This document shows positions 7,498 to 13,935 of a stretch of DNA of 24,653 nucleotides, piece by piece. The notes beneath the pieces were generated by a model. That model made no database searches. It was not told the origin of the DNA and was given only the letters and a program-made list of their open reading frames with translations. Origin of the DNA: Actinomycetota bacterium (GTDB lineage Bacteria; Actinomycetota; Thermoleophilia; Solirubrobacterales; Solirubrobacteraceae); contig JAHWJM010000001.1 of assembly GCA_019348435.1 (NCBI GenBank), positions 1 to 24,653 on the forward strand, in the 5' to 3' direction. The position numbers and the translations under genes were made by a program. Each line of letters opens with the position of its first letter. Position 1 is the first letter of the stretch.

Positions 7498-8265
7498 ATG
7501 AGCGTCCACGAAGCCTTTGCACAGATCGCACGTGAGGACGGGCGTGGCGCGCTCGTCACGGTGGTGCGCGGCGAGCATCTCGGCGAGAAGCTCCTGGTGC
7601 GGCCCGACGGCACGTCGGAGGGCACGCTCGGTGACCCGGAGCTCGACGCGCAGGGCAAGGCCGACGCCGAGGAGCTGATGTGGAAGGAGAGCTCCGAGAT
7701 TCGGGGCGACCTCTTCATCGACGTCACCGCTCCCGATCCCCGGATCGTCATCTTCGGCGCCGTCGAGTACGCCCAGCACCTCTCGGCGCTCGCCCGCGTC
7801 TGCGGCTGGCGGCCCTACGTCGTCGACCCCCGCGCCCGCTTCGCCACCCCGGAGCGCTTTCCCGACGCCGTCGGTGTCGTGGCGGCGTGGCCGGAGGAGG
7901 CGTTCGAGCAGCTCGGGGCGCCCGACAAGGCCACCTACATCGTGATCCTCACCCACGACCCCAAGCTCGACGACGCCACGCTGCTGACCGTGCTTGAGGC
8001 ATCGCCGGCGTACATCGGCGCGATGGGGTCGCGACCCGCGCAGGAGAAGCGGCGCGAGCGGCTGCTGGCCGCCGGTGTCCCCGAGTCGGACGTGGCGCGG
8101 ATCGCAGCGCCGATCGGCCTGGACCTCGGCGGGCTCACCGCCGAGGAGACGGCGCTGTCGATCATGGCCGAGGTCGTGGCCGTCCGCAACGGCCGCGAGG
8201 GCGGCCGGCTCTGCCACTCCAAGGGCAAGGGCCGCATCCATGCCGACGCGAAGGCGAAGGCCTGA
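7498..8265 (+). CDS. XdhC/CoxI family protein, C-terminal Rossmann-domain type
   Basis: A 255-residue partner of the preceding gene. About 75 residues of an XdhC-like N-terminal part (VRGEHLGEKLLVRPDG, ending DLFIDVTAPDP) lead to the XdhC Rossmann domain. That domain contains RIVIFGAVEYAQHLSALAR, GWRPYVVDPRARFATPERFP, TYIVILTHDPKLDD, YIGAMGSRPAQEKR and IAAPIGLDLGGLTAEETALS. The frame appears intact to the normal C-terminus, with a Lys-rich tail. It starts at ATG 7498, with GAGG nine bases upstream. It probably acts in molybdenum-cofactor delivery or quality control for a molybdenum hydroxylase encoded elsewhere. Its last bases share a 16-base repeat with the coxG scar. Confidence 0.9.
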   Translation: MSVHEAFAQIAREDGRGALVTVVRGEHLGEKLLVRPDGTSEGTLGDPELDAQGKADAEELMWKESSEIRGDLFIDVTAPDPRIVIFGAVEYAQHLSALARVCGWRPYVVDPRARFATPERFPDAVGVVAAWPEEAFEQLGAPDKATYIVILTHDPKLDDATLLTVLEASPAYIGAMGSRPAQEKRRERLLAAGVPESDVARIAAPIGLDLGGLTAEETALSIMAEVVAVRNGREGGRLCHSKGKGRIHADAKAKA

Positions 8266-8289
8266 GCGGCTGAGGGGCGGGACACGCCC

Positions 8290-8400
8290 TGTGAGGGCGC
8301 TACGCTGGAGATCATCGACGTCGCGACGGGCGAAGAGTTCATGGTCGAGTCGATCGAAGTCGAAGACGAGGAGGAGGCGGCGTGCACCGCACCAAGGTGA
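8290..8400 (+). pseudogene. hypA: 3' fragment of hydrogenase nickel chaperone gene hypA
   Basis: This frame is open directly from the xdhC stop. From 8290 it reads CEGATLEIIDVATGEEF and then MVESIEVEDEEEAACTAPR before TGA. This resembles the end of HypA: half of the zinc-finger Cys pair, then the LEI...GEEF strand and the closing ESIEVE motif. The first 75-80 residues, including the nickel-binding MHE start, are absent. The end overlaps the GTG of the hypB remnant, which is the normal hypA-hypB arrangement. The assignment rests on a short segment plus this context. Confidence 0.62.
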
Positions 8401-8552
8401 GGGTCGTGGAGGACGCGCTCGACGCGAGCAACACGATCGCGGGCGCCAACGCCGGCGACTTCGAGCGCTCCAACCTCGCCGTCGTCAACCTCATGAGCGC
8501 CCCCGGCGCCGGTAACACGGCGCTGCTCGAGCGCTCGCAGCCGGTGGTGTGA
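8382..8552 (+). pseudogene. hypB: internally deleted hydrogenase maturation GTPase gene hypB
   Basis: The 56-codon frame opens with GTG at 8382 and reads VRVVEDALDASNTIAGANA, then LAVVNLMSAPGAGNTALLER. This is the HypB N-terminal region ending in its P-loop. The P-loop should read G-x-G-K-T; here Lys is replaced by Asn (GAGNT), so it could not bind GTP normally. After LLER only SQPVV and a stop remain, in place of roughly 170 or more residues of GTPase domain. The stop overlaps the next start as GTGA (8549-8552), which suggests that the true 3' end survived and the middle was lost. It is non-functional. Confidence 0.75.
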
Positions 8553-9283
8553 GACCTACCACCAGCACCGGCGCCGAGCGGGTGGAGGTTCTGCTGCGCG
8601 AGCGCAGCGAGGCCAACGCCCGCTTCTTCACGGCTGAGGCCGACCGCCTCGCGCGCCTGTGCCACAAGATGGCCGAGCGCTTCGCGCGCGCCGGCCGGCT
8701 CGTCGCGTTCGGCGCCACGCCCGCCGACCGCTCCGACGCGCGCCACGTCGCGGTGGAGTTCGTTCATCCGGTCATCGTCGGCAAGAGCGCGCTCCCCGCC
8801 CTGGCGCTCGCCGGCGAGGGCGGGACAGTCGCCCACCAGGTCGCGCTGGAGGCGGAGGGCGACGACATCGCGATGGCCTTCGGCGGCCACCCCGACACGC
8901 TCGCGGCGCTCGCCGCGGCGCGGGAGCGCGGCTGCCTGACGGTGGCGTTCGTGCCGGACTCCGGCGCGGAGTGGGAGTTCGACCTCTCCTCCGTCGCGGA
9001 CCCGCTCATCCGCCAGGAGATCGTCGAGACGCTCTATCACCTGCTGTGGGAGCTCGTCCACATCTTCCTCGACCATCGCGGGCTGCTGGAGGGACGTGCG
9101 GCGAAGCCCGTGCACGACTCGGGCGCCTCGAGCTTTCTGTATCCGTTCCTGGGCCAGCAGGAGCACAACCTCGACGAGATCCTCGACGACGTGCGCAAGT
9201 CGATGCTGCTCAAGGCCGACGAGGTCACGGCGTTGCGCACGCAGACGCTGCACGACGGTCGCGACACGCTGCTGGCGGCCGGC
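8549..9283 (+). pseudogene. truncated SIS-domain (phosphoheptose isomerase-like) protein of hydrogenase operons
   Basis: From GTG 8549 the frame encodes about 245 residues resembling the SIS-domain/GmhA-like proteins found beside hyp genes in actinobacterial hydrogenase operons. Segments include ERVEVLLRERSEANARFF, RHVAVEFVHPVIVGKSALP, GHPDTLAALAAARERG and LFLDHRGLLEG-type sequence near residue 175. The start of a second module follows (DDVRKSMLLKADEVTALR, LHDGRDTLLAAG). Where a second SIS domain with its GNGGS-type loop should follow, homology stops at about 9283. The frame then runs on through foreign sequence to 10045. The first SIS module may still fold, but the gene is broken. The hydrogenase link is inferred from family context and from the hypAB remnants upstream. 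Confidence 0.66.
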
Positions 9284-9352
9284 ACCCCCAATGCCGAGGC
9301 GCTCGTGGACGGCTTCCGGCTCGCGCTGATCGTCGGCGCGGTGCTGGTCGGC
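9284..9352 (+). pseudogene. scrap resembling the C-terminus of a major facilitator transporter
   Basis: In the same frame as the SIS fragment, the sequence switches to AEALVDGFRLALIVGAVLVG, a hydrophobic helix like the last membrane segment of DHA2-type MFS transporters (the pattern is AL-x-DG-x-x-LA). It is followed almost at once by the antisense of endonuclease IV. Only about 23-28 residues are present, so the family call is tentative. The right boundary is uncertain by about 15 bases. Confidence 0.4.
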
Positions 9353-10033
9353 GTGGCGATCGCGGTTCGAGCCGAGCGGCGCCTGCGCGTCGTTCACGTG
9401 CAGGCAGCGCAGGCGGTCGAGGCCGACGATCCGCTCGAAGTCGTCGATCACCGCGTCGAGGCCCTCGCTCGTGCGCACGTCGTAACCGGAGGCGAGCAGG
9501 TGGCAGGAGTCCAGGCACAGGCCGAGGCGCTCGTCGTCGCCGGCGGCCTCGATCAGGGCAGCGAGCTCGCCGAAGGAGCGCCCGAGCGTGCCGCCCGAGC
9601 CGGCGGTGTTCTCCAGATGCAGCGCGCAGCCATCGCTCTGCGCGAGCGCCTCGGCGATGACCTCGCCCGCGCGGGTGATCGCCGCCCCGACGTCGCCGGT
9701 CTTCGCGGAGCCCGGATGCAGGACCACGGCGTGCGCGCCGAGCGCCGCGCCGGCCTGAAGCGAGGCGACCAGCGAGCGCAGCGTGTTCGCGCGGATCGTC
9801 TCGTCGGCGGAGGCCGGGTTGCACAGGTAGACGGCGTGGATCACGACCGAGCGGATCGGCCCGTCGGCCATCAGCGCGCGGAACTCGTCGACGTCGGGCT
9901 GCTTGTACTGCGTCGGGCGCCACATCCGCGGCGACTGGTTGAAGATCTGGATCGCCCGGGCGCCGCGCTCGAGCCCGCGCGCGACGGCCTTCACGGGACC
10001 GCCCGCCGGCGAGACATGGGCCCCGATCAGCAT
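9347..10033 (-). pseudogene. nfo: endonuclease IV (AP endonuclease) lacking its C-terminus
   Basis: From ATG 10033 the protein reads MLIGAHVSPAGGPVKAVARG and follows endonuclease IV closely for about 228 residues. Metal ligands are visible by comparison with E. coli Nfo: H66 (VIHAVYL), H106 (VLHPGS), E141 (LENTAG), D175 and H178 (CLDSCH), H212 (LHVNDA), and D225 and H227 (SNRDRHA). Homology stops directly after the DRHA motif. The expected continuation LGEG and the final glutamate ligand (E261 of E. coli) are missing. The frame then runs on antisense through the SIS fragment to 8339. A TIM barrel lacking its last strands and one ligand is unlikely to work in base-excision repair. It is divergent from gltX. 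Confidence 0.85.
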
Positions 10034-10037
10034 CTCG

Positions 10038-10043
10038 TAGGGT
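10038..10043 (+). promoter_or_regulatory. possible -10 (TAGGGT) of gltX
   Basis: TAGGGT ends 11 bases before the gltX ATG, giving a leader of only a few bases. No Shine-Dalgarno sequence is present. Confidence 0.4.
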
Positions 10044-10054
10044 GATCGGTACGC

Positions 10055-11437
10055 ATGAGAGTCCGCTTTGCTCCTTCTCCGACCGGTGCGCTGCACATCG
10101 GCGGCGCCCGTACCGCGCTCTACAACTGGCTGCTTGCGCGGGGCGCCGGGGGGACCCTCGTGCTGCGTATCGAAGATACCGATCGCGAGCGCTCCACCCC
10201 CGAGAACGTCGAGCAGATCCTCGAGGCGCTCGAGTGGCTGCAGATCGACTACGACGAGGGCCCGATCAGCCAGGTCGCGCGCTCCGAGCGCCACGGCGAG
10301 GTCCTGCAGCGCCTGCTCGACGACGGCCGCGCCTACCGCTCGACCGCGACCGGCGACGACGTCAAGGCCTACAAGGCCGAGCACGGCGCCGAGCGCGGGT
10401 TTCGCGGCAGCGACGAGGGCGAGGGCGCGGTTCGGCTGCGCGTGCCCGACGAGGGCAGCACGATCGTGCACGACGTGATCCGCGGCGACACGGCCTTCGC
10501 CCACGTGCACCTCGACGACCCGGTCATCGCGCGTGCCGACGGCAGCGTCCTCTACAACTTCGCGGTCGCCGTCGACGACCTCGACGCACACATCACGCAC
10601 ATCGTCCGCGGCGAGGACCACCTCTCCAACACGCCCAAGCAGATCCTGCTCGTGCTCGAGGCCGTCGCCGCATCGGGCATCGCGGCGGAGACGGCCTCGA
10701 GCGACGGGGAGGCGGCCGGCGCGCCGGTCTACGCGCACCTGCCGCTGCTGCACGGGCCCGACGGCAAGAAGCTCTCCAAGCGCCACGGCGCCGCGTCCGT
10801 GCAGGATCTGCGCGACGCGGGCTACCTGCCCGAGGCGGTACGCAACTACCTCGCCCTGCTGGGCTGGGGCGACGCCGACGACGAGACGATCCTCTCGACG
10901 CCGCAGCTCGTCGAGCGCTTCAGCCTCCAGCGCGTCTCCAAGAACCCCGCCCAGTTCGACGAGCGCAAGCTGCGCTGGCTCAACGGCCGCTACCTGCGCG
11001 CGCTCTCCGTCGACGACCTGACCGCGCGCCTGGAGGCGTTCACCGGCCGCAGCGGGCTGCGCGATGCCGTCGAGATCTCGCGCGAGAAGATGCAGACCCT
11101 GGCGGACTTCTGGCCGCTGGCGGGGTTCATCTTCGATGGTCCCGCCGACGACGAGAAGGCGCACGCGAAGTGGCTCGACGACGACGGGCGCGCGGCGCTC
11201 GCGGACGCACGCGCAGCGATCGCGCAGCTCGACCCCTTCACGCTGGAGAACACGCAGGCCGCCTTGGAGGGCGTGGTCGCCGCCCGGAACAGCAAGCCCA
11301 AGCAGGTCTTTCAGCCGATCCGCGTCGCGCTGGCGGGAAGCGCGGTGTCGCCCGGGATCTTCGAGACGCTCAGCGTTCTCGGTCGCGACGAGGCGCTCGC
11401 GCGGATCGACGCGGCCCTCGAGCGCGACAACAAGTGA
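10055..11437 (+). CDS. gltX: glutamyl-tRNA synthetase
   Basis: Class I synthetase that charges tRNA-Glu, and probably also mischarges tRNA-Gln with glutamate, because gatCAB lies in the same window. It has 460 residues, a normal length. It begins MRVRFAPSPTGALHIGGART with the HIGH-type motif at residues 14-17 (HIGG). KLSKRHGA at 239-246 is the KMSKS loop. RIEDTDRERS and DHLSNTPKQILL are family blocks. The C-terminal anticodon-binding helical domain ends VLGRDEALARIDAALERDNK. The ATG at 10055 follows TAGGGT with no Shine-Dalgarno sequence. Non-discriminating status is inferred from GatCAB and cannot be read from this protein alone. Confidence 0.96.
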   Translation: MRVRFAPSPTGALHIGGARTALYNWLLARGAGGTLVLRIEDTDRERSTPENVEQILEALEWLQIDYDEGPISQVARSERHGEVLQRLLDDGRAYRSTATGDDVKAYKAEHGAERGFRGSDEGEGAVRLRVPDEGSTIVHDVIRGDTAFAHVHLDDPVIARADGSVLYNFAVAVDDLDAHITHIVRGEDHLSNTPKQILLVLEAVAASGIAAETASSDGEAAGAPVYAHLPLLHGPDGKKLSKRHGAASVQDLRDAGYLPEAVRNYLALLGWGDADDETILSTPQLVERFSLQRVSKNPAQFDERKLRWLNGRYLRALSVDDLTARLEAFTGRSGLRDAVEISREKMQTLADFWPLAGFIFDGPADDEKAHAKWLDDDGRAALADARAAIAQLDPFTLENTQAALEGVVAARNSKPKQVFQPIRVALAGSAVSPGIFETLSVLGRDEALARIDAALERDNK

Positions 11438-11439
11438 CG

Positions 11440-11454
11440 GGTTGGGCCTCAACC
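11440..11454 (+). terminator. possible short terminator hairpin after gltX
   Basis: GGTTG-GGCCT-CAACC forms a five-base-pair stem three bases after the gltX stop. There is no U tract, so it is weak. Confidence 0.3.
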
Positions 11455-11522
11455 ATTCGTCTATAGCTGCCGATACCGGGTGTGCCCCAACGATCCCGAT
11501 CCGAAAGCAGGGACCGCCCACC

Positions 11523-12599
11523 ATGATCTCCACGCCCGCACGCACCACCGCGTCCAGCAGCGCGCCCGTCCAGCGCCATCACAACGAGGGCCACGGCCGC
11601 CGTCTGACCGCTGCGTTCGAGGCGCTCGAGGCCTTCCCGGCTCTGGCCGAGTCGCGCAACCGGCTGCTGCGCCTCGTCAGCGCCGATCACGTCTCACCGG
11701 CTGACATCGTCGCCACGGTGGAGTCCGACATCGCCCTCGTCGTCGCCGTCCTGCGGATGGCCAACCAGCTCGACGACCGCCGCCGCGGCCGCATCGAGTC
11801 CGTCGTCCAGGCAGTCGAGGTCCTGTCGCCGGAATCCGTTCAGGCGCTCGCCAGCCGCGCTCGCACCTTCGACTTCTTCGAGCGCTCATCGGTCTGGGAC
11901 AGCGCCCCGGAGCGCTTTCGCCTGCACGGCGTCGCCACGCAGCGCGCCGCCGACCGCCTCGCCAGCGAGGCCGGCTACGAGCACCGCGACCGCCTCATGG
12001 TCACGGCGCTGCTGCACGACATCGGCAAGCTCGTTCTCATGCACGCCTACCCCGGCTATCCCGACCAGGTCCACGGCGATGCCCGCACGCCGGAGGAGCG
12101 CATCCACCGCGAGCGCCGCGACCTCGGTGTCGACCACGCGCTCGTCGGCGGCGTCCTCGCCCGCCGCTGGGGGCTGCCGAGCGCCGTCGCGTCGGCCATC
12201 GAGCGCCATCACTCCGAGGACGCGACGGGCGAAGCGGCCTTCGTGCGCCTCGCCGACATGCTTGCCCACTACGCCCAGGGCGGCCACGTCTCGCCGAACT
12301 CGCTGCTGAAGGTCGCGCGCTCGGTCGGCCTGGGGCCGGCGGAGCTGCGCGCCGTCATGTACGACCTGCCCTACCCGACCAGCGGGCGGCCCCGCCAGAT
12401 CGATCCGTGTCCGCTGTCGGGGCGCGAGGTGGAGGTCCTCAAGCGCCTCGCCGAGGGCAAGGTCTACAAGCAGATCGCCGCGGAGCTGCAGCTGTCGACC
12501 TCGACGGTGCGCACCCACCTGCACAACATCTACGGCAAGCTGGGTGCCGTCGATCGCGCGCAGGCGGTGCTGATCGCTACCGAGCGCGGCTGGCTGTAG
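11523..12599 (+). CDS. HDOD-domain regulator fused to a LuxR-type DNA-binding domain
   Basis: The 358-residue protein has three parts. Residues 1-25 form a Ser/Thr-rich lead. About 28-280 form an HDOD domain with LLHDIGKL (H165, D166), DHALVGGVLARRWGLP (H205) and IERHHSED (H229-H230). About 296-355 form a LuxR/GerE helix-turn-helix: PLSGREVEVLKRLAEGKVYK, then STSTVRTHLHNIYGKLGA. HDOD domains are usually signalling modules that have lost phosphohydrolase activity; this one retains several His/Asp positions of the HD superfamily. There is no receiver domain or membrane segment. The ATG at 11523 is preceded by a weak GGGA, and a TATAGC at 11462 is a candidate -10. Its 3' end overlaps the convergent vanZ-like gene by 23 bases. 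Signal and targets are unknown. Confidence 0.86.
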   Translation: MISTPARTTASSSAPVQRHHNEGHGRRLTAAFEALEAFPALAESRNRLLRLVSADHVSPADIVATVESDIALVVAVLRMANQLDDRRRGRIESVVQAVEVLSPESVQALASRARTFDFFERSSVWDSAPERFRLHGVATQRAADRLASEAGYEHRDRLMVTALLHDIGKLVLMHAYPGYPDQVHGDARTPEERIHRERRDLGVDHALVGGVLARRWGLPSAVASAIERHHSEDATGEAAFVRLADMLAHYAQGGHVSPNSLLKVARSVGLGPAELRAVMYDLPYPTSGRPRQIDPCPLSGREVEVLKRLAEGKVYKQIAAELQLSTSTVRTHLHNIYGKLGAVDRAQAVLIATERGWL

Positions 12600-12972
12600 G
12601 CCGCAACGGCCAGGGCGGCCCCGGCCGCCCGCGCCTGCGCGCGGTGAGCAGCCAGGCCAGCACAGCGAGGCCGATTCCTACGCAGTCGATCGCGACGTCG
12701 ACCGGGGAGCCATGGCGTCCGGCGACGAAGGACTGGTGGATCTCGTCGCTGGCGGCGTACAGGACGGCGATCACGGTGGCGAGGAGCGGACGGCGCCAAT
12801 CGACCGCCCGGGCGAGCGCCAGCCACAGCACCCCGAAGATCGCCACGTGGGCGATCTTGCGCAGCACGAGGTCCCACGTCCCGAGCCCCGAGCTCAGATC
12901 CGGCGTTGCCGAGAGCGCGAAGATCAGCGCCATCACCGTGAGCGGTGGGCCATAACGGCTGACGGGTCCCAT
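12577..12972 (-). CDS. VanZ-family membrane protein
   Basis: A 131-residue protein with four predicted membrane helices: from about GPPLTVMALIFALSATP; IAHVAIFGVLWLALARAV; RPLLATVIAVLYAASDE; and AIDCVGIGLAVLAWLLTA. The family signature is LYAASDEIHQSFVAGRHGSP followed by DVAID, the SDEIHQ...GR...D pattern of VanZ. VanZ gives low-level teicoplanin resistance in enterococci; the role of chromosomal homologues is unknown. The Arg/Pro-rich C-terminus overlaps the 3' end of the HDOD gene. TACGCT ends six bases before the ATG, a leaderless start, and the gene is divergent from rrf2. Confidence 0.88.
   Translation of the reverse strand: MGPVSRYGPPLTVMALIFALSATPDLSSGLGTWDLVLRKIAHVAIFGVLWLALARAVDWRRPLLATVIAVLYAASDEIHQSFVAGRHGSPVDVAIDCVGIGLAVLAWLLTARRRGRPGPPWPLRPTASRAR
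12613..12630 (+). terminator. GC hairpin after the HDOD-LuxR gene
   Basis: GGGCGGCCCCGGCCGCCC can form a stem of six or seven base pairs starting 13 bases after the stop at 12599. It lies inside the C-terminal codons of the convergent vanZ-like gene, so coding constraint may explain it. Confidence 0.35.
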
Positions 12973-12978
12973 AGGGTG

Positions 12979-12984
12979 AGCGTA
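12979..12984 (-). promoter_or_regulatory. leaderless-type -10 (TACGCT) of the vanZ-like gene
   Basis: TACGCT on the minus strand ends six bases before the ATG at 12972, with no Shine-Dalgarno sequence. Confidence 0.6.
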
Positions 12985-12995
12985 GTGAGGCGCCG

Positions 12996-13388
12996 ATGAT
13001 CTCCATCACGACGAAATCGCCCTACGCCCTGCAGGCGCTCGCCGAGCTCGGCCGTGCCGGCGGCGCAGCGCCGGTGCCGATCGGCGAGCTCGCGCGCCGC
13101 CGCGACATCCCCGTCCAGTTCCTCGAGCAGCTCTTCGCGACGCTGCGCCGGGCCGGGATCCTGAAGTCCCAGCGCGGCGTCAAGGGCGGCTACAGCTTCG
13201 CCCGCGCCCCCAGTGACATCACGGTGCTGGAGATCGTCGAGCTGCTCGAGGGCCCGCTCGGCCGCGACGCGCAGGGGATCTTCGGCGACGCCGCCGCCGC
13301 CGCACGCGACGTCCTCGCCGCCAGCACGATCGCCGACGTCATCGAGCGCGAGGCGCGCGCGGCGGGGGTCGCGATGTACCACATCTAG
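12996..13388 (+). CDS. Rrf2-family transcriptional regulator without iron-sulfur cysteines
   Basis: A 130-residue winged-helix repressor of the Rrf2 family. It starts MISITTKSPYALQALAELGR, a typical Rrf2 opening. The recognition region is ELARRRDIPVQFLEQLFATL and the wing is LKSQRGVKGGYSFARAPSD. A dimerisation helix follows (TVLEIVELLEG). IscR and NsrR use three Cys residues in the C-terminal half for a cluster; this protein has no cysteine at all, so it should sense something else. The Cys-free CymR of Firmicutes senses cysteine supply through CysK, and here cysK and cysE lie just downstream, past one minus-strand gene. GAGG seven bases before the ATG is a modest Shine-Dalgarno sequence. The regulon is inferred only. 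Confidence 0.9.
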   Translation: MISITTKSPYALQALAELGRAGGAAPVPIGELARRRDIPVQFLEQLFATLRRAGILKSQRGVKGGYSFARAPSDITVLEIVELLEGPLGRDAQGIFGDAAAAARDVLAASTIADVIEREARAAGVAMYHI

Positions 13389-13392
13389 AGAC

Positions 13393-13417
13393 GGCCCCGC
13401 CGGTTGGCTTCGGGGCC
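13393..13417. terminator. strong hairpin between convergent rrf2 and the anti-sigma ATPase gene
   Basis: GGCCCCG and CGGGGCC form a perfect seven-base-pair stem with an 11-base loop, starting five bases after the rrf2 stop. It can serve transcripts from both sides. There is no U tract. Confidence 0.6.
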
Positions 13418-13440
13418 ACCGCGGCAACGCGCGCGCGACC

Positions 13441-13848
13441 TCAGAGCTGGAAGTGCAGCACGACCTCGGTGCCGCCGGCGGTGCCCTTGCGGATCTCGAA
13501 ATGAGCGGTCGCGTGCGCCATCACGCAGAGGCCGAGCCCGAGGCCGGGACTGTCGGCGCGGGGCGTCAGGCCCATCCCGTCGTCGTGGACGTGGACGACG
13601 ACGCAGTCGTCGCGGCCGCGCACGACGACCCGGACGTCCCCGGAGTCGGCGGCCGGGCGGTCGCGATAGGCGTGCTGGACCGCGTTCGTCACGGCCTCGC
13701 TCACTGCGAGGTTGATCTGCAGCAGCAACTCATCGTCGGCGCCGAGGTCGCGTGCCACGTCCCCGACGGCGCGCCGGACCGCCGGGACCTCCGACGCGAC
13801 GGCCGGATACCTGACGTCCAGCGCCGCTTGCTGCGAGGCCATGGGCAT
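13441..13848 (-). CDS. anti-sigma-factor-type histidine-kinase-like ATPase (RsbW-like)
   Basis: A 135-residue stand-alone HATPase_c_2 domain. The N box is LLQINLAVSEAVTNAVQHAY (E51, N55), the G1 box is HVHDDGMGL (about residues 88-94) and the G2 box is GLGLGL (102-107). TEVVLHFQL closes the fold. Proteins of this size usually act as serine kinases that bind an alternative sigma factor or phosphorylate an anti-anti-sigma (STAS) protein. Neither partner is in the window, so its target is unknown. The ATG at 13848 is chosen; a second in-frame ATG at 13842 is equally possible. It lies between rrf2 and cysK on the opposite strand. Confidence 0.85.
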   Translation of the reverse strand: MPMASQQAALDVRYPAVASEVPAVRRAVGDVARDLGADDELLLQINLAVSEAVTNAVQHAYRDRPAADSGDVRVVVRGRDDCVVVHVHDDGMGLTPRADSPGLGLGLCVMAHATAHFEIRKGTAGGTEVVLHFQL

Positions 13849-13923
13849 CTGTTCGGGCTACCCGCGCGTGGTCGAACGGTCACATCGAAGATGTCATCGT
13901 CCGCGCCGCTGCTCCGTCGCGGG

Positions 13924-13929
13924 TACCGT
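13924..13929 (+). promoter_or_regulatory. leaderless-type -10 (TACCGT) of cysK
   Basis: TACCGT ends six bases before the GTG at 13936. This spacing decides the start: the next upstream in-frame starts are inside the opposite-strand gene. Confidence 0.6.
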
Positions 13930-13935
13930 GGGGGC

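Noticed and set aside
8301..8306. TACGCT as a promoter -10 before the hyp remnants
   Set aside because: It lies inside the HypA-like coding segment and has no start codon at the expected distance.
8339..10033. A single long minus-strand protein continuing endonuclease IV for a further 335 residues
   Set aside because: The continuation is the antisense of the SIS fragment and has no domain character; it stays open only because stop codons are rare at this GC content.
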